Shown in pieces: positions 43,665 to 53,271 of a stretch of DNA of 64,000 nt. The notes under the pieces are model-generated. The model was given only the letters and a program-made list of their open reading frames with translations. It did no database searches and had not been told where the DNA came from. The translations under genes and the position numbers were made by a program. The stretch is taken from NCBI GenBank assembly GCA_031549965.1, contig JAVBPB010000032.1, positions 5,314 through 69,313 on the forward strand, read 5' to 3'. Source of the DNA: JAVBPB01 sp031549965. GTDB taxonomy: Bacteria; Bacillota; Clostridia; Lachnospirales; Lachnospiraceae. Position 1 is the first letter of the stretch. Each line of letters begins with the position of its first letter.

Positions 43665-45254
43665 ATGAAATTATTGTTAGTCGATGATGAAACATATACA
43701 AGAGAAGGAATTGCAGAGGATATTAATTGGGAAATTCTTGGTATTTCAGAAGTGGTTCAGGCGTCAAATGGTGTTAAAGCTTTTGAAATTGCCAAAAATT
43801 TTTTGCCGGATATATTACTTACTGATGTTAGAATGCCACAAATGACAGGTATTGATTTAGCATATAATATACAAAATATTCTTCCGGATTGCAGTATTAT
43901 TTTTATGAGCGGATTTTCAGACAAGGATTACCTAAAGGCAGCCATAGATTTAAAAGCCGTTAATTACGTGGAGAAACCTTTAGATTTGGATGAACTATCT
44001 TCTACCATACAAAAAGCTGTTGAACTTTGTAAAAATTTATCAAAAACCAAGAGACATTTTTTAAATAGTACCCCTATATTAAAAAATGACTTAGCACTTA
44101 AGTTAATTAAGCCTTCTAATGATAATGATTCAATAATAACTATGTTAAATGATTTTTATCCAATGATTAATAAAGATTTTAATTTTCATACTATTATTTT
44201 TAAGCTTATTAACGAAGATTCCTTACTTTCAAGTAATGCTAATATTAAAGATGTTCTTAATTTTTATGAGATGGAAACATTTTTAAACAAGTTAAATATT
44301 AACTGTATGTTCGGTTTTAGAGATAAAAACTATTTAATTGCTCATATTTCTTATAGTATGTCTAACATACATTCTTTAAATAATGAATTATTAGAAACTA
44401 TTTTTCAAGTAGTAAATAAAAGTGTTTCTGTTCCAAATAGTATATACATGGCTGTTGGACAAAAAGTTTCTGAAATTTTTGACGTACATATTTCATATAA
44501 TACTGCTGTTATTGCATTACAAAAAATATTTTTTAGACCTACTAGAAAGATACTCATTTATTCAAACAGACTTTCTAATGCATATATTTTTGATGAAAAA
44601 ATTGTTAAAGAATTTTCTGAATACATTTTACAAGGTAATAAAGAAAAGGCTATTTTTGTTGTAAAAAAACTTTCTGCTGATTTACGTACATATGATGGTA
44701 CACTAGATAAAACTATCAGAGACTTTTATTTTAAATTTTTATTAGAATTAATTATAATTAATGACGCTTCTCATCAGGATTATATAGCTGACAGGGAAAA
44801 TGTAGACATGTTATGGGATACTGTCTCTAATTTTATTTTTCTTGACAAAATTGAGGATTTCGTTATTCAAAAAATCGAAGATTATTTTAAACAGTTTTAT
44901 AAACTTAATGCCACTAACTTTACCTCTAATGACATTGTAAGATATATTCATACTAATTATGCTGATCCTGAACTGTCTCTTAGAAAAATAAGTGAAGTAA
45001 CTTTTTTGTCCGCACCATATATTTGCGTTATATTTAAAAAAGAAACTGGAAAAACACTTGTTCAATATATTACAGAATTTAGAGTTGAAAAATCAATAGA
45101 ATTATTAAAGAATAAATTATTAAAAGTCAATGATATTGCAGACCGAGTTGGCTTTAATGATGGTAATTACTATGCCAAAGCATTTAAAAAGGTAATGGGA
45201 CTTAGCCCAACTGACTACAGGGAGAAATATTTTTATGCTCAGGAAAATGATTAA
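43665..45254 (+). CDS. AraC-type response regulator (YesN family)
   Basis: 529 residues. The receiver domain (1-120) has DDE, the phospho-acceptor Asp in ILLTDVRMPQ and Lys in NYVEKPLD. A long middle region (about 130-420) is of unknown fold, as is common in the YesN family. Two AraC helix-turn-helix units close the protein (about 425-525, with LSLRKISEVTFLSAPYICVIF and VNDIADRVGFNDGNYYAKAFK). The ATG at 43665 lies 6 nt after GAGGTG. It is divergent from malE and overlaps the kinase gene by 20 bp. It very likely activates malEFG when the sugar is sensed. Confidence 0.93.
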   Translation: MKLLLVDDETYTREGIAEDINWEILGISEVVQASNGVKAFEIAKNFLPDILLTDVRMPQMTGIDLAYNIQNILPDCSIIFMSGFSDKDYLKAAIDLKAVNYVEKPLDLDELSSTIQKAVELCKNLSKTKRHFLNSTPILKNDLALKLIKPSNDNDSIITMLNDFYPMINKDFNFHTIIFKLINEDSLLSSNANIKDVLNFYEMETFLNKLNINCMFGFRDKNYLIAHISYSMSNIHSLNNELLETIFQVVNKSVSVPNSIYMAVGQKVSEIFDVHISYNTAVIALQKIFFRPTRKILIYSNRLSNAYIFDEKIVKEFSEYILQGNKEKAIFVVKKLSADLRTYDGTLDKTIRDFYFKFLLELIIINDASHQDYIADRENVDMLWDTVSNFIFLDKIEDFVIQKIEDYFKQFYKLNATNFTSNDIVRYIHTNYADPELSLRKISEVTFLSAPYICVIFKKETGKTLVQYITEFRVEKSIELLKNKLLKVNDIADRVGFNDGNYYAKAFKKVMGLSPTDYREKYFYAQEND

Positions 45255-47058
45255 TTCTTTCAAAAATTATGTAGAAAAGATTTCATTAATGCAAAAGATA
45301 ATTGCTTATTATAGTATATTTATTGTATTACCCTTAGGTGTTGCATTTATACTTATGAGCAATAAATTAACTTCTATATTGGAAAATAATATTTATTTTT
45401 CAGCTACTCAGCATTTTGAACAAAGCCACTCATTTTTAACCTATAAGTTTTATAAAGTAATCAAAGTTTCTGATATTATATTTGTTGATTCTAAACTTCA
45501 TGAAATTAATAAAAAAAATAATGGCAAATATGATATTATAGATCAGATTGATGATATGAATACCTTACAACTATATTTAACATCTTTTGAAGATAAAGAA
45601 GATATTTTAAATGTAAAACTTTACGTCCCTGATGGCTTAATTTATTCTGATGAAAATGTTCACTTATTTAACCGAGAAAATATATATCAAACCATCTGGT
45701 ATCAAAAACTGATTGAAGATGAATATAATCTTTTATTTTGCCCTTCTGAATATCTTGATGATATTAATATTAATAGTAGCAAAATTTTATCAATTGCAAG
45801 GAGAATTACCAAGGTTGATGACTATAGTCAAACTGAGGGTTTTTTAAGAATAGATATTGATAAACAAAAAGTTGCAGATATAGTAAGTAATGCAAATCCA
45901 CTAGAATATAGCTATTCTTATATTACCAATTCTGAGGATGTTTTAGTAGTAAGCTCAGACCCTGCCATTAATAAGGATTTAATACTAAAAAAACCAGACA
46001 TTGTTTTTACTACAAAAGCTAAGGATTTTACCAACTATGACATTAATGGAAATGAAGTATATGTAAACAGTAGATTGATTCCCAATACTGACTGGTATTT
46101 AACTACTGTTATTCCATTTAACCAAATTAACTCTGAAGTTAATTCCAACAAAACCATACTTATTACTATAGCTGTTATACTAATTCTATCCGGTTACTTT
46201 TTTTCATACTCTTTATCAAAAATTATCATTAACAGGGTAAATCAATTAATATTTAGTATGCAAAGTGTGCAATTAGGCATCTTTACTCCAATGCCAAACA
46301 GCCGAAATAAAGATGAAATTGGAGTATTAGTTGATACTTATAATTATATGTTACATAAGATTACTGAGTTGATGCGTGAAGAATATGATGCCAATCTTGC
46401 CGCTAAGAATTCAGAATTAAAAGCAATTCAGGCACAAATTAATCCCCACTTTTTATATAACACTCTGGAAATGATTAATTGGATGGCTAAAAAACAAAAA
46501 ACCGAAGATATCCTTTCTGTTACAAAGGCATTATCTAATTTTTATAAATTAAGTTTAAGTAAGGGTATGGATTTTATTTCCATTAGAAGTGAATTACAGC
46601 ATGTTAGTTGTTATGTAGATATTCAAAACATGAGATTTGATAGCAAAATCGTATTTAATATTTCTGCTGAAAAAGAACTTTTAGATTTTTTAGTTCCAAA
46701 GATCATATTACAGCCCATCGTTGAAAATGCAATAATGCATGGAATTTTGGAAAAAGGTGAAGATAGAGGACACTTAGATATTAAAATACATCAAATGAAT
46801 GAATGCATTTATATAGAAGTAACTGATGATGGCATTGGTATTCCATCCGAAAAACTTAAAAATATTTTAGATCCAAATCCCCATCTTCAGCTTTCAAAAA
46901 GCGGAAGTCATTATGCTTTAAAAAATATTTATCAGCGACTAAAATTAACTTTTGGGGAAGAATGTGATATGTATTTTTCAAGCGAACTTTTAGTTGGTAC
47001 TACTGTTACAATTAAGATTCCTCTTAGTTGCTTTGGCAATATTAATATAAATGTTTAG
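45235..47058 (+). CDS. sensor histidine kinase (YesM family)
   Basis: 607 residues. First transmembrane helix at about 20-42, an extracellular Cache-like domain (about 45-300), second helix (about 304-326), HAMP (about 327-380), then the His_kinase domain. The phospho-acceptor is in QAQINPHFLYNTLEMINWM (about 400) and the ATPase has PIVENAIMHGI, DDGIGIP and YALKNIYQRL. It starts inside the regulator gene (20-bp overlap, GGGAG about 10 bases ahead), so the two are made together. It probably senses an extracellular sugar, perhaps through the MalE neighbour. Confidence 0.93.
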   Translation: MLRKMINSFKNYVEKISLMQKIIAYYSIFIVLPLGVAFILMSNKLTSILENNIYFSATQHFEQSHSFLTYKFYKVIKVSDIIFVDSKLHEINKKNNGKYDIIDQIDDMNTLQLYLTSFEDKEDILNVKLYVPDGLIYSDENVHLFNRENIYQTIWYQKLIEDEYNLLFCPSEYLDDININSSKILSIARRITKVDDYSQTEGFLRIDIDKQKVADIVSNANPLEYSYSYITNSEDVLVVSSDPAINKDLILKKPDIVFTTKAKDFTNYDINGNEVYVNSRLIPNTDWYLTTVIPFNQINSEVNSNKTILITIAVILILSGYFFSYSLSKIIINRVNQLIFSMQSVQLGIFTPMPNSRNKDEIGVLVDTYNYMLHKITELMREEYDANLAAKNSELKAIQAQINPHFLYNTLEMINWMAKKQKTEDILSVTKALSNFYKLSLSKGMDFISIRSELQHVSCYVDIQNMRFDSKIVFNISAEKELLDFLVPKIILQPIVENAIMHGILEKGEDRGHLDIKIHQMNECIYIEVTDDGIGIPSEKLKNILDPNPHLQLSKSGSHYALKNIYQRLKLTFGEECDMYFSSELLVGTTVTIKIPLSCFGNININV

Positions 47059-47102
47059 ATTCTGTTTTTTTGAATGTGATGCTTTGCTTTTTAGGCTTTC
47101 TA

Positions 47103-47137
47103 CTCCCCAATATGTGAATCATTAAGATATTGGGGAG
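47103..47137. repeat. short hairpin sharing the outer ends of repeat R2
   Basis: CTCCCCAATAT (47103-47113) pairs with ATATTGGGGAG (47127-47137). The left end CCCCAATATGTGAAT and the right flank GGGGAGATTTAATTTTT match the two outer ends of R2 (11811 and 11938-11955) with the middle missing. It lies between convergent genes and may act as a terminator. Confidence 0.65.
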
Positions 47138-47154
47138 ATTTAATTTTTTCATCT

Positions 47155-47187
47155 AAAAATTTTACACAACCTAAATCAAGAACTTTT
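47155..47187. repeat. 33-bp dispersed segment
   Basis: AAAAATTTTACACAACCTAA followed by ATCAAGAACTTTT is an inverted near-copy of 18136-18168 (two differences). It lies just past the stop of the ABC permease gene. Confidence 0.6.
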
Positions 47188-47202
47188 TCGTGCTCCCAAC
47201 AA

Positions 47203-47955
47203 CTATAGGCTTACTTTCTTCTCTAACAAGTACGATGTTCCAAAGTATGATGCCACACAAATTATTATTAAGAATAAATATCTTAAAATAAATTCTGCTG
47301 TTTGGTAATTGTATAGAATAAGTGTGTTTAATATTTTATTCATTCCAATATCTAATGCTATTGATATTACCAAGAATAATATAAAGCTAACAAATCCATT
47401 ATATTTTTTACCAGCCAGTATTGTTGCTGATATTGTTATTGCTAAATATGAAAGGGTTACCACTGTGAAAAAGAGAAGTGCCAATAATGATAGTGGCTCT
47501 ATGAAATTTTTTATTGCTAAGTCACTATTGAATACTTGCTTCCATAGTTGTTTTACTATTTCTGCGAATTTTGCAAATCCTTCAAATCTGGTTGTTATCA
47601 TAAATATATTTCCAAGGATTATTAAAAAACATGTAATAATGTAAGCAATTATTTGAATGGCTGCGGTGATTAACTTTGATCCTACTATTTGATAGCTGGT
47701 ATGTGGGGTAAGAAAGAGCATATATCCCCATTTGTTTTTTAGGTCTGATTCAAATGTAATTATAGTTTCAAATGATATGATGAAAAAACCTACAAATGCT
47801 AATATTACAAATAAACCTTCACCTAATGAGACCCAGTCTTCGCTATATAAAATTAAACCCGTCGCTATTAATAGTTGACATACTATTGCTAATACTAAAA
47901 TAACTATTTTTATAAAAAATTGCTTTTTAATTTCATATTTCATTAATTTTATCAT
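47203..47955 (-). CDS. ABC-2 type membrane protein (YtrC-like)
   Basis: 250 residues, about six transmembrane helices: near 15-37, 47-68, 95-125, 155-180, 185-205 and 225-243. No further family motif is visible. It lies 11 bp after the ATPase gene in the order gntR-ATPase-permease on the minus strand, the layout of YtrA-type operons that respond to cell-wall stress or antimicrobial peptides. The start follows GGGGGAATAG. The transported compound is unknown. Confidence 0.85.
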   Translation of the reverse strand: MIKLMKYEIKKQFFIKIVILVLAIVCQLLIATGLILYSEDWVSLGEGLFVILAFVGFFIISFETIITFESDLKNKWGYMLFLTPHTSYQIVGSKLITAAIQIIAYIITCFLIILGNIFMITTRFEGFAKFAEIVKQLWKQVFNSDLAIKNFIEPLSLLALLFFTVVTLSYLAITISATILAGKKYNGFVSFILFLVISIALDIGMNKILNTLILYNYQTAEFILRYLFLIIICVASYFGTSYLLEKKVSL

Positions 47956-47966
47956 TTCTATTCCCC

Positions 47967-48653
47967 CTATGCATATATTTCTTTGTATATTTCTACTATT
48001 GATTTGCCACTTGATTCTCTTATTTCTTCTGCGTCACCTATACTTACAAGTGAACCATTTTTTATGAATATTACACTATCTATTATTTTTTCTAGTTCGT
48101 CAACTAGGTGACTGGATATTATTAAAGTGTTTTCAGGTCTTGATTGCTCTAATATTGTTGTAATTATTTTGTCTCTAGCTATTATATCAATTCCATTAAG
48201 TGGTTCATCTAACATGTAAGTTTCTGCATTTCTGGCAAGAGTTGCTGCTATTTTTAGTTTTGCTGCCATACCTGATGAAAGACTGGTTGCTTTGTCTGAT
48301 ATGTTTAGCTCCATGCGGTCTAATAAGCTTTCATATCTTTTATAGTCAAAGTCTTCAAAAAAATCTCGGTAGTAGTCTCCTACGTGTTTTGCAGTCATGA
48401 ATTTGTAAAAATATGGTTCAGTTGACATGTATGCTACTTTTGACTTGGAGTATACACCTATTTCTTTTCCATTATAGGTTATCGTACCGCTGGTTGGTTT
48501 TACTATTCCGGCTGCCATTTTCATAAAAGTGGTTTTTCCGCTTCCATTTGGACCTAGTATTGCGTATATTTTACCTTTTAATATTTCTAATGTTATATTG
48601 TCTACTGCTTTTTTTGTTAAATAATTTTTTCTTAAATTTTCACATTTAATCAT
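47967..48653 (-). CDS. ABC transporter ATP-binding protein (YtrB-like)
   Basis: 228 residues. Walker A GPNGSGKTT (about 34-42), a shortened Q-loop region (MSTEPYFYK), signature LSSGMAAKLKIA (LSSGM instead of LSGGQ, common in this group), Walker B TYMLDEP and H-loop ISSHLVDE. It energises the permease of the next gene. Its ATG overlaps the end of the GntR gene by 8 bp and follows AAGGAG, so the operon is translationally coupled. Confidence 0.93.
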   Translation of the reverse strand: MIKCENLRKNYLTKKAVDNITLEILKGKIYAILGPNGSGKTTFMKMAAGIVKPTSGTITYNGKEIGVYSKSKVAYMSTEPYFYKFMTAKHVGDYYRDFFEDFDYKRYESLLDRMELNISDKATSLSSGMAAKLKIAATLARNAETYMLDEPLNGIDIIARDKIITTILEQSRPENTLIISSHLVDELEKIIDSVIFIKNGSLVSIGDAEEIRESSGKSIVEIYKEIYA

Positions 48654-49017
48654 TTAGATCACTCTCCTTATATTTTGTTTCAATTATGTTTATTAATTCT
48701 TCTTTTGTATATCCTAAGTCTTCCATACCTTGTAAAAAAACTTCCAAAAGCTTACTTGCCATATTATCTCTTAACATTTTTACCATCTCCTTATCCTCAG
48801 TAATGAATGTGCCAAGCCCTCGTTTTGTAAAACATATTTTCTGCTGTTCTAGTTCTTTATAAATTCTACTTGCAGTATTTGGATTGATTTTATATTCTAA
48901 CGCCATATCTCTTGTTGATAGCAATTTATCACCAAGCTTTATGTTTCCTTTAACAATCTCCTTTTTAATGTTTTCTACTACCTGCATGTAAATTGGTATA
49001 TTATTATCAAATTCCAT
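48646..49017 (-). CDS. GntR-family repressor (YtrA/YhcF type)
   Basis: 123 residues from the ATG at 49017 (AGGAGG five bases upstream). The winged helix-turn-helix (about 1-70) has IPIYMQVVENIKKEIVKG, LLSTRDMALEYKINPNTASRIYKELEQ and GLGTFI. A short helical dimer domain (about 75-123) is typical of the YtrA subfamily. It likely represses its own operon with the ABC exporter: an imperfect inverted repeat overlaps the -10 box at 49059-49082. The inducer is probably a cell-envelope-active compound, by family analogy. Confidence 0.92.
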   Translation of the reverse strand: MEFDNNIPIYMQVVENIKKEIVKGNIKLGDKLLSTRDMALEYKINPNTASRIYKELEQQKICFTKRGLGTFITEDKEMVKMLRDNMASKLLEVFLQGMEDLGYTKEELINIIETKYKESDLND

Positions 49018-49058
49018 AAGATCCTCCTTTCTTAATTTCACTCCGCACTAGCGTCTTA

Positions 49059-49101
49059 GTGTTATAGTTGTATAGTACACTATGATCCCATCTTTGTCAA
49101 G
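49059..49101 (-). promoter_or_regulatory. promoter and candidate operator of the GntR-ABC operon
   Basis: On the minus strand TTGACA (49096-49101), a 17-bp spacer and TACTAT (49073-49078). The imperfect inverted repeat AGTGT...ACACT (49059-49082) covers the -10 box, the expected place for an autorepressor site. Confidence 0.65.
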
Positions 49102-49173
49102 TATAAATTTAAAAATTATTTAAAAATCCCTGTCATTTTTACCAGATATATAGTAGAATGTATATAAATATAC

Positions 49174-49218
49174 AAAGCCTTTCAAGCCAAGTGCTTTGTA
49201 AAAGTGAAGAAGGCTTTT
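49174..49218 (+). terminator. leader hairpin upstream of ppx
   Basis: AAAGCCTT (49174-49181) can pair with AAGGCTTT (49210-49217), followed by T residues, 32 bp before the ppx ATG. It looks like a terminator or attenuator in the leader; no regulator of it is known to me. Confidence 0.4.
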
Positions 49219-49249
49219 TAAATTATAATAAAGAAATTGAGGTGATTAT

Positions 49250-50782
49250 ATGTCAATAACAACATTTGCAGCAATTGATGTAGGTTCAAGTGAATTATCA
49301 ATGAAGATTTTCGAAATCTCAAAAAAAATAGGATTAAGAGAAATAGACCATGTCAGACATACAATCGAATTAGGAGGAGATACTTATAATTACAATAAAG
49401 TAAGCTTTACTCTGGTTGATGAACTTTGTAATGTACTTAACAATTTTAATCTTAAGATGAAAGAATATAATGTAATTGATTATACTGCATGTGCTACTAG
49501 TGCATTAAGAGAGGCCGATAATTGCCTTTTAATCGTTGATCAAATAAAACTAAAAACAGGTTTAAAGGTTAAGGTTTTAAGTAACTCTGAACAACGTTTT
49601 TTATGTTATAAGGCAATAGCACTAAAACATAACACATTTAATTCAATAGTTAAAAAGGGAACTGCTATTGTTGATATTGGTGCTGGAAGCACTCAGATTT
49701 CACTGTTTAATAATGAAGCATTAGTTGTTACTCAGAATATTAAATTAGGTTCACTTAGAATTAGAGAAATACTTTCTGATCTTGAAGATAAAACTACTGC
49801 TTATAATAAGTTATTGGAAGAATATATTAATAAAGATATGTCTACATTTAGCAATCTTTTCTTAAACAATATAGAAATAAAAAATTTAATAATTGTTGCT
49901 GATTATTTTGAGGATATCTTGAATATATATACAGACAAATTAAAAAAATCCTATACTAAAGAACAGTTTATGGAAACATTTAATATACTACAGAATGCTT
50001 CTACTAATGATATTTGTAAAAAATATGGGCTTTCTTATGAGATTGCATCACTTGCTATGCCAACCGCATTAATATTCAAGAAATTTATTGATGATACATG
50101 TGTAGATTCTATATGGTTTAGTGGTATTACTTTATGTGATGGCATAGCTGCTGATTATGCTGAGAAAAAGGATAAAATTTTCCCGGAGCATAATTTTATT
50201 AATGATATTTTAGCTTCTGCCAAAAACATAGCTTCCAGATATAATAGTAACACTAAACATACTGAAAATGTTCAAACAATGGCTTTAGGGGTATTTGACA
50301 CATTAAGAAAAGCTCACGGTCTTGGTAAAAGGGAACGACTTTTACTTCAAATTGCAGTTATTCTTCATAATTGCGGAGAATACATTAATATGAATAATGT
50401 TCATGAAAATTCCTACAACATAATTATGTCCACTGAAATTATTGGTTTATCCCATAATGAGAGACAATTAATTGCTAATGTTGTCAGATATAATATGAGT
50501 AATTTTCCACAGTATTCAGTTATAAAAGAGTTTTTTGATACAGAAAATTACATTAAAATATCCAAATTAACTGCTATATTAAGACTTGCTAATGCTCTTG
50601 ATAAGAGTCATCAACAAAAGTTTTCCAGTATTAAGTATGCGTATAGAGACAATGAATTAATTATAACAGTAGATACTCTTTCAGATATTACTTTAGAGCT
50701 TGGATTGTTTCAAAAGAAAGCAGATTTATTTGAGAGCGTATATGGGATACGTCCTATATTAAGACAGAAAAGGAGTATTTAG
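49250..50782 (+). CDS. ppx: exopolyphosphatase / guanosine pentaphosphatase (Ppx/GppA) with HD domain
   Basis: 510 residues. Two actin-like ATPase lobes (about 1-300) have AAIDVGSSELSMKI, ATSALREA and the phosphate loop VDIGAGSTQISLF. The C-terminal HD-type helical domain (about 315-505) contains LLQIAVILHNCGEYIN. It removes terminal phosphates from polyphosphate chains, or cleaves pppGpp. The ATG follows GAGGTG. ppk starts 3 bp after its stop, so synthesis and breakdown of polyphosphate are encoded together. Confidence 0.93.
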   Translation: MSITTFAAIDVGSSELSMKIFEISKKIGLREIDHVRHTIELGGDTYNYNKVSFTLVDELCNVLNNFNLKMKEYNVIDYTACATSALREADNCLLIVDQIKLKTGLKVKVLSNSEQRFLCYKAIALKHNTFNSIVKKGTAIVDIGAGSTQISLFNNEALVVTQNIKLGSLRIREILSDLEDKTTAYNKLLEEYINKDMSTFSNLFLNNIEIKNLIIVADYFEDILNIYTDKLKKSYTKEQFMETFNILQNASTNDICKKYGLSYEIASLAMPTALIFKKFIDDTCVDSIWFSGITLCDGIAADYAEKKDKIFPEHNFINDILASAKNIASRYNSNTKHTENVQTMALGVFDTLRKAHGLGKRERLLLQIAVILHNCGEYINMNNVHENSYNIIMSTEIIGLSHNERQLIANVVRYNMSNFPQYSVIKEFFDTENYIKISKLTAILRLANALDKSHQQKFSSIKYAYRDNELIITVDTLSDITLELGLFQKKADLFESVYGIRPILRQKRSI

Positions 50783-50785
50783 AGT

Positions 50786-52909
50786 ATGACGACAACAAAT
50801 GAATTAAACCTACCTGAATATTTTACTAATAGAGAATTAAGCTGGATTGAATTTAATTATAGAGTTTTAAGCGAAGCCAGAGATAAGACCATTCCTTTAT
50901 TTGAACGCTTGAAGTTCTTAAGCATAACTGCCTCAAATTTTGATGAATTTTTTATGATTAGAGTTGCTTCTTTAAAAGATATGGTTAATGCAGATTATAC
51001 TAAAACTGATTTTTCAGGTCTAAAGCCATCTGAACAATTACTTGAAATCAACAAAAAAACACATGAATTTGCAAACCTTCAATATACAACCTATAACCGT
51101 TCTTTTCTGCCTCTTTTAAAACAGCATTCTCTTAATATTATTAATGAATATGAAAGTTTAAATGAAGATCAAAGCATATTTGTAGATGAATTTTTTCAAA
51201 AGGATGTTTACCCTGTTTTAACTCCTATGGCAGTTGACTCAAGACGTCCTTTCCCATTAATAAGAAATAGAAGTTTAAATATTGGTGCCTTGGTTTGCAG
51301 AAAGGATTCAAAAGGTGACTGCGAATTTGCAACAGTTCAAGTTCCATCAGTACTGCCCCGCTTTGTTAAAATCCCCTCTTCTTCTCCAAATGAAACAACT
51401 CTTGTACTCTTAGAGCAGATTATTGAGAAAAACATTAATAAGCTGTTCCTAAATTATGATGTTATATGTGCCTACCCATACAGAGTTATGCGTAACGCCG
51501 ACCTTACCCTTGATGAAGACGATGCTGCTGATTTATTAAAAGAAATTCAAAAGCAGCTTAAGAAACGTCAATGGGGCGAGGTAATTAAGCTGGAGGTTGA
51601 AGATCAAATTGATAAAAGATTACTTAAAATCTTAAAAAAAGAATTACAGGTACGTGACGAGGATATATTTAAATTAAATGGCCCTCTAGATCTTACTTTT
51701 TTAATGAAAATATATAGTCTTGAAGGTTTTGAAAATTTAAAGTATCCTCGCTACATTCCAAAACCTGTTAACGGTCTTTCAAGAGATGAAAATATTTTCT
51801 CTCAAATTAGAAATAAAGACTTTTTACTTCACCATCCTTATCAATCTTTTGATCCTGTAGTTGATTTTATATGGCAGGCCTCAAGGGACGAAAAAGTTCT
51901 TGCAATAAAGCAAACCTTATATAGGGTCAGTGGTAACTCTCCTATTGTTGCAGCCTTAGCCCACGCCGCCGAAAACGGCAAGCAGGTTTCGGTTCTGGTT
52001 GAGTTAAAAGCACGTTTTGATGAAGAAAACAATATCTTGTGGGCAAAAAAATTGGAGCAGGCGGGATGTCATGTTATATATGGGCTTGTAGGCCTTAAAA
52101 CTCATAGTAAAATTACTCTGGTTGTTAGAAAAGAGGATGATGGTATCCGAAGATACGTTCACTTAGGTACTGGTAATTATAATGACTCCACCGCAAAGCT
52201 TTACACTGACTTAGGTCTTTTAACCTGTTCAAAGCCTATCGGCGAAGACGCAACCGCAGTATTTAACATGCTTTCAGGATATTCTGAACCGTTATACTGG
52301 CATAAACTTTCTATAGCACCTATTTGGCTAAGAGATAAATTTTTGGATTTAATTAACCGTGAAACAAACCATGCAAAAGAGGGTAAGGAAGCTCGTATAA
52401 TTGCCAAAATGAACTCTTTATGTGATGGAAATATTATTACCGCCCTTTATGAAGCCTCAAAAGCCGGTGTCAAGATTGACTTAATAATAAGAGGTATTTG
52501 TTGTCTGAAGGTTGGCATTCCAAATGTCAGCGACAACATAAGTGTTCGCTCTATTGTTGGAAATTTCTTGGAGCACAGCAGGGTTTTTTATTTTCAAAAT
52601 GATGGATGGGAAGATGTTTATATGGGCAGTGCTGATTGGATGCCAAGAAACCTTGACAAACGTGTGGAAATATTATTTCCTGTAGAAGATGAAAGTCTAA
52701 AAAAAGAGGTAATTAATATACTTAATGTTCAACTAGAGGACAATACTAAGGCTCACATTTTACAGCCGGATGGTTCTTATGAGAAAATTGACAAAAGAGG
52801 AAAAGTGAAGATAAATTCTCAGGAGTACTTTTGTGAGGAGGCAGAGAAAAGATCTATTCCTTGTGAGGATGTACAAAAGCGTGTGTTTGAGCCTATGAAG
52901 CATTCTTAG
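50786..52909 (+). CDS. ppk: polyphosphate kinase 1
   Basis: 707 residues, normal length. It builds polyphosphate from ATP through a phospho-histidine. The N-terminal domain begins YFTNRELSWIEFNYRVLSEA. The catalytic phospholipase-D-like half has KQTLYRVSGNSPIV, VELKARFDEENNI, the autophosphorylated His in KTHSKITLVVRKE (about 450), HLGTGNYNDSTA and RNLDKRVEILFPV. The start is 3 bp after ppx with GGAG inside the ppx end. A terminator follows at 52936-52966. Confidence 0.97.
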   Translation: MTTTNELNLPEYFTNRELSWIEFNYRVLSEARDKTIPLFERLKFLSITASNFDEFFMIRVASLKDMVNADYTKTDFSGLKPSEQLLEINKKTHEFANLQYTTYNRSFLPLLKQHSLNIINEYESLNEDQSIFVDEFFQKDVYPVLTPMAVDSRRPFPLIRNRSLNIGALVCRKDSKGDCEFATVQVPSVLPRFVKIPSSSPNETTLVLLEQIIEKNINKLFLNYDVICAYPYRVMRNADLTLDEDDAADLLKEIQKQLKKRQWGEVIKLEVEDQIDKRLLKILKKELQVRDEDIFKLNGPLDLTFLMKIYSLEGFENLKYPRYIPKPVNGLSRDENIFSQIRNKDFLLHHPYQSFDPVVDFIWQASRDEKVLAIKQTLYRVSGNSPIVAALAHAAENGKQVSVLVELKARFDEENNILWAKKLEQAGCHVIYGLVGLKTHSKITLVVRKEDDGIRRYVHLGTGNYNDSTAKLYTDLGLLTCSKPIGEDATAVFNMLSGYSEPLYWHKLSIAPIWLRDKFLDLINRETNHAKEGKEARIIAKMNSLCDGNIITALYEASKAGVKIDLIIRGICCLKVGIPNVSDNISVRSIVGNFLEHSRVFYFQNDGWEDVYMGSADWMPRNLDKRVEILFPVEDESLKKEVINILNVQLEDNTKAHILQPDGSYEKIDKRGKVKINSQEYFCEEAEKRSIPCEDVQKRVFEPMKHS

Positions 52910-52935
52910 GGTTTAATTTTAAAGTAATCTTTAAA

Positions 52936-52966
52936 TTATAAGGCGAGTTGTATCCTCGCCTTATAA
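52936..52966 (+). terminator. intrinsic terminator of ppx-ppk
   Basis: TTATAAGGCGAG (52936-52947) pairs with CTCGCCTTATAA (52955-52966) around a 7-nt loop, 27 bp past the ppk stop. Confidence 0.85.
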
Positions 52967-52970
52967 AATT

Positions 52971-53110
52971 TATTTCTCTTAAAGGTTCAAAGAATTTATA
53001 AAAAGCATGACCAATTTTACTATATTCATGATATGTTTACCTCTTTCATCTATGGTAAATGTTTTAAACCTGTAGGAACTTGTATTTTTCCATCTATCTT
53101 TCTTACTCTT
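52971..53110 (-). pseudogene. frameshifted gene remnant
   Basis: On the minus strand the sequence reads KSKKDRWKNTSSYRFKTF and then TIDERGK. After a shift of frame it continues YHEYSKIGHAFYKFFEPLREI. The two parts look like one former protein. No start codon remains. The family is not recognised; its place next to toxin-immunity remnants suggests former cassette cargo. Confidence 0.35.
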
Positions 53111-53271
53111 TTAATTTATGTGATTTTAAGTAAAAGTCTTATAAAAAAGTAAATTTCTTTTTATAAGACTTTTATATATTTTATTCTTATGTAGATTCTG
53201 TTTATAATTTTACCCTGCTAGAATATTCCCAAATAGCATTCTTTCAATTGGGGTACATATTAAGCTAACAT

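Larger units (their letters stand above)
52910..53271. other. stretch of gene debris between ppk and the toxin locus
   Basis: After the ppk terminator it contains a minus-strand remnant (about 52971-53110) and a 16-bp perfect inverted repeat (53132-53147 with 53158-53173, AAAAGTCTTATAAAAA), probably an old terminator. No intact gene is present. Confidence 0.55.
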
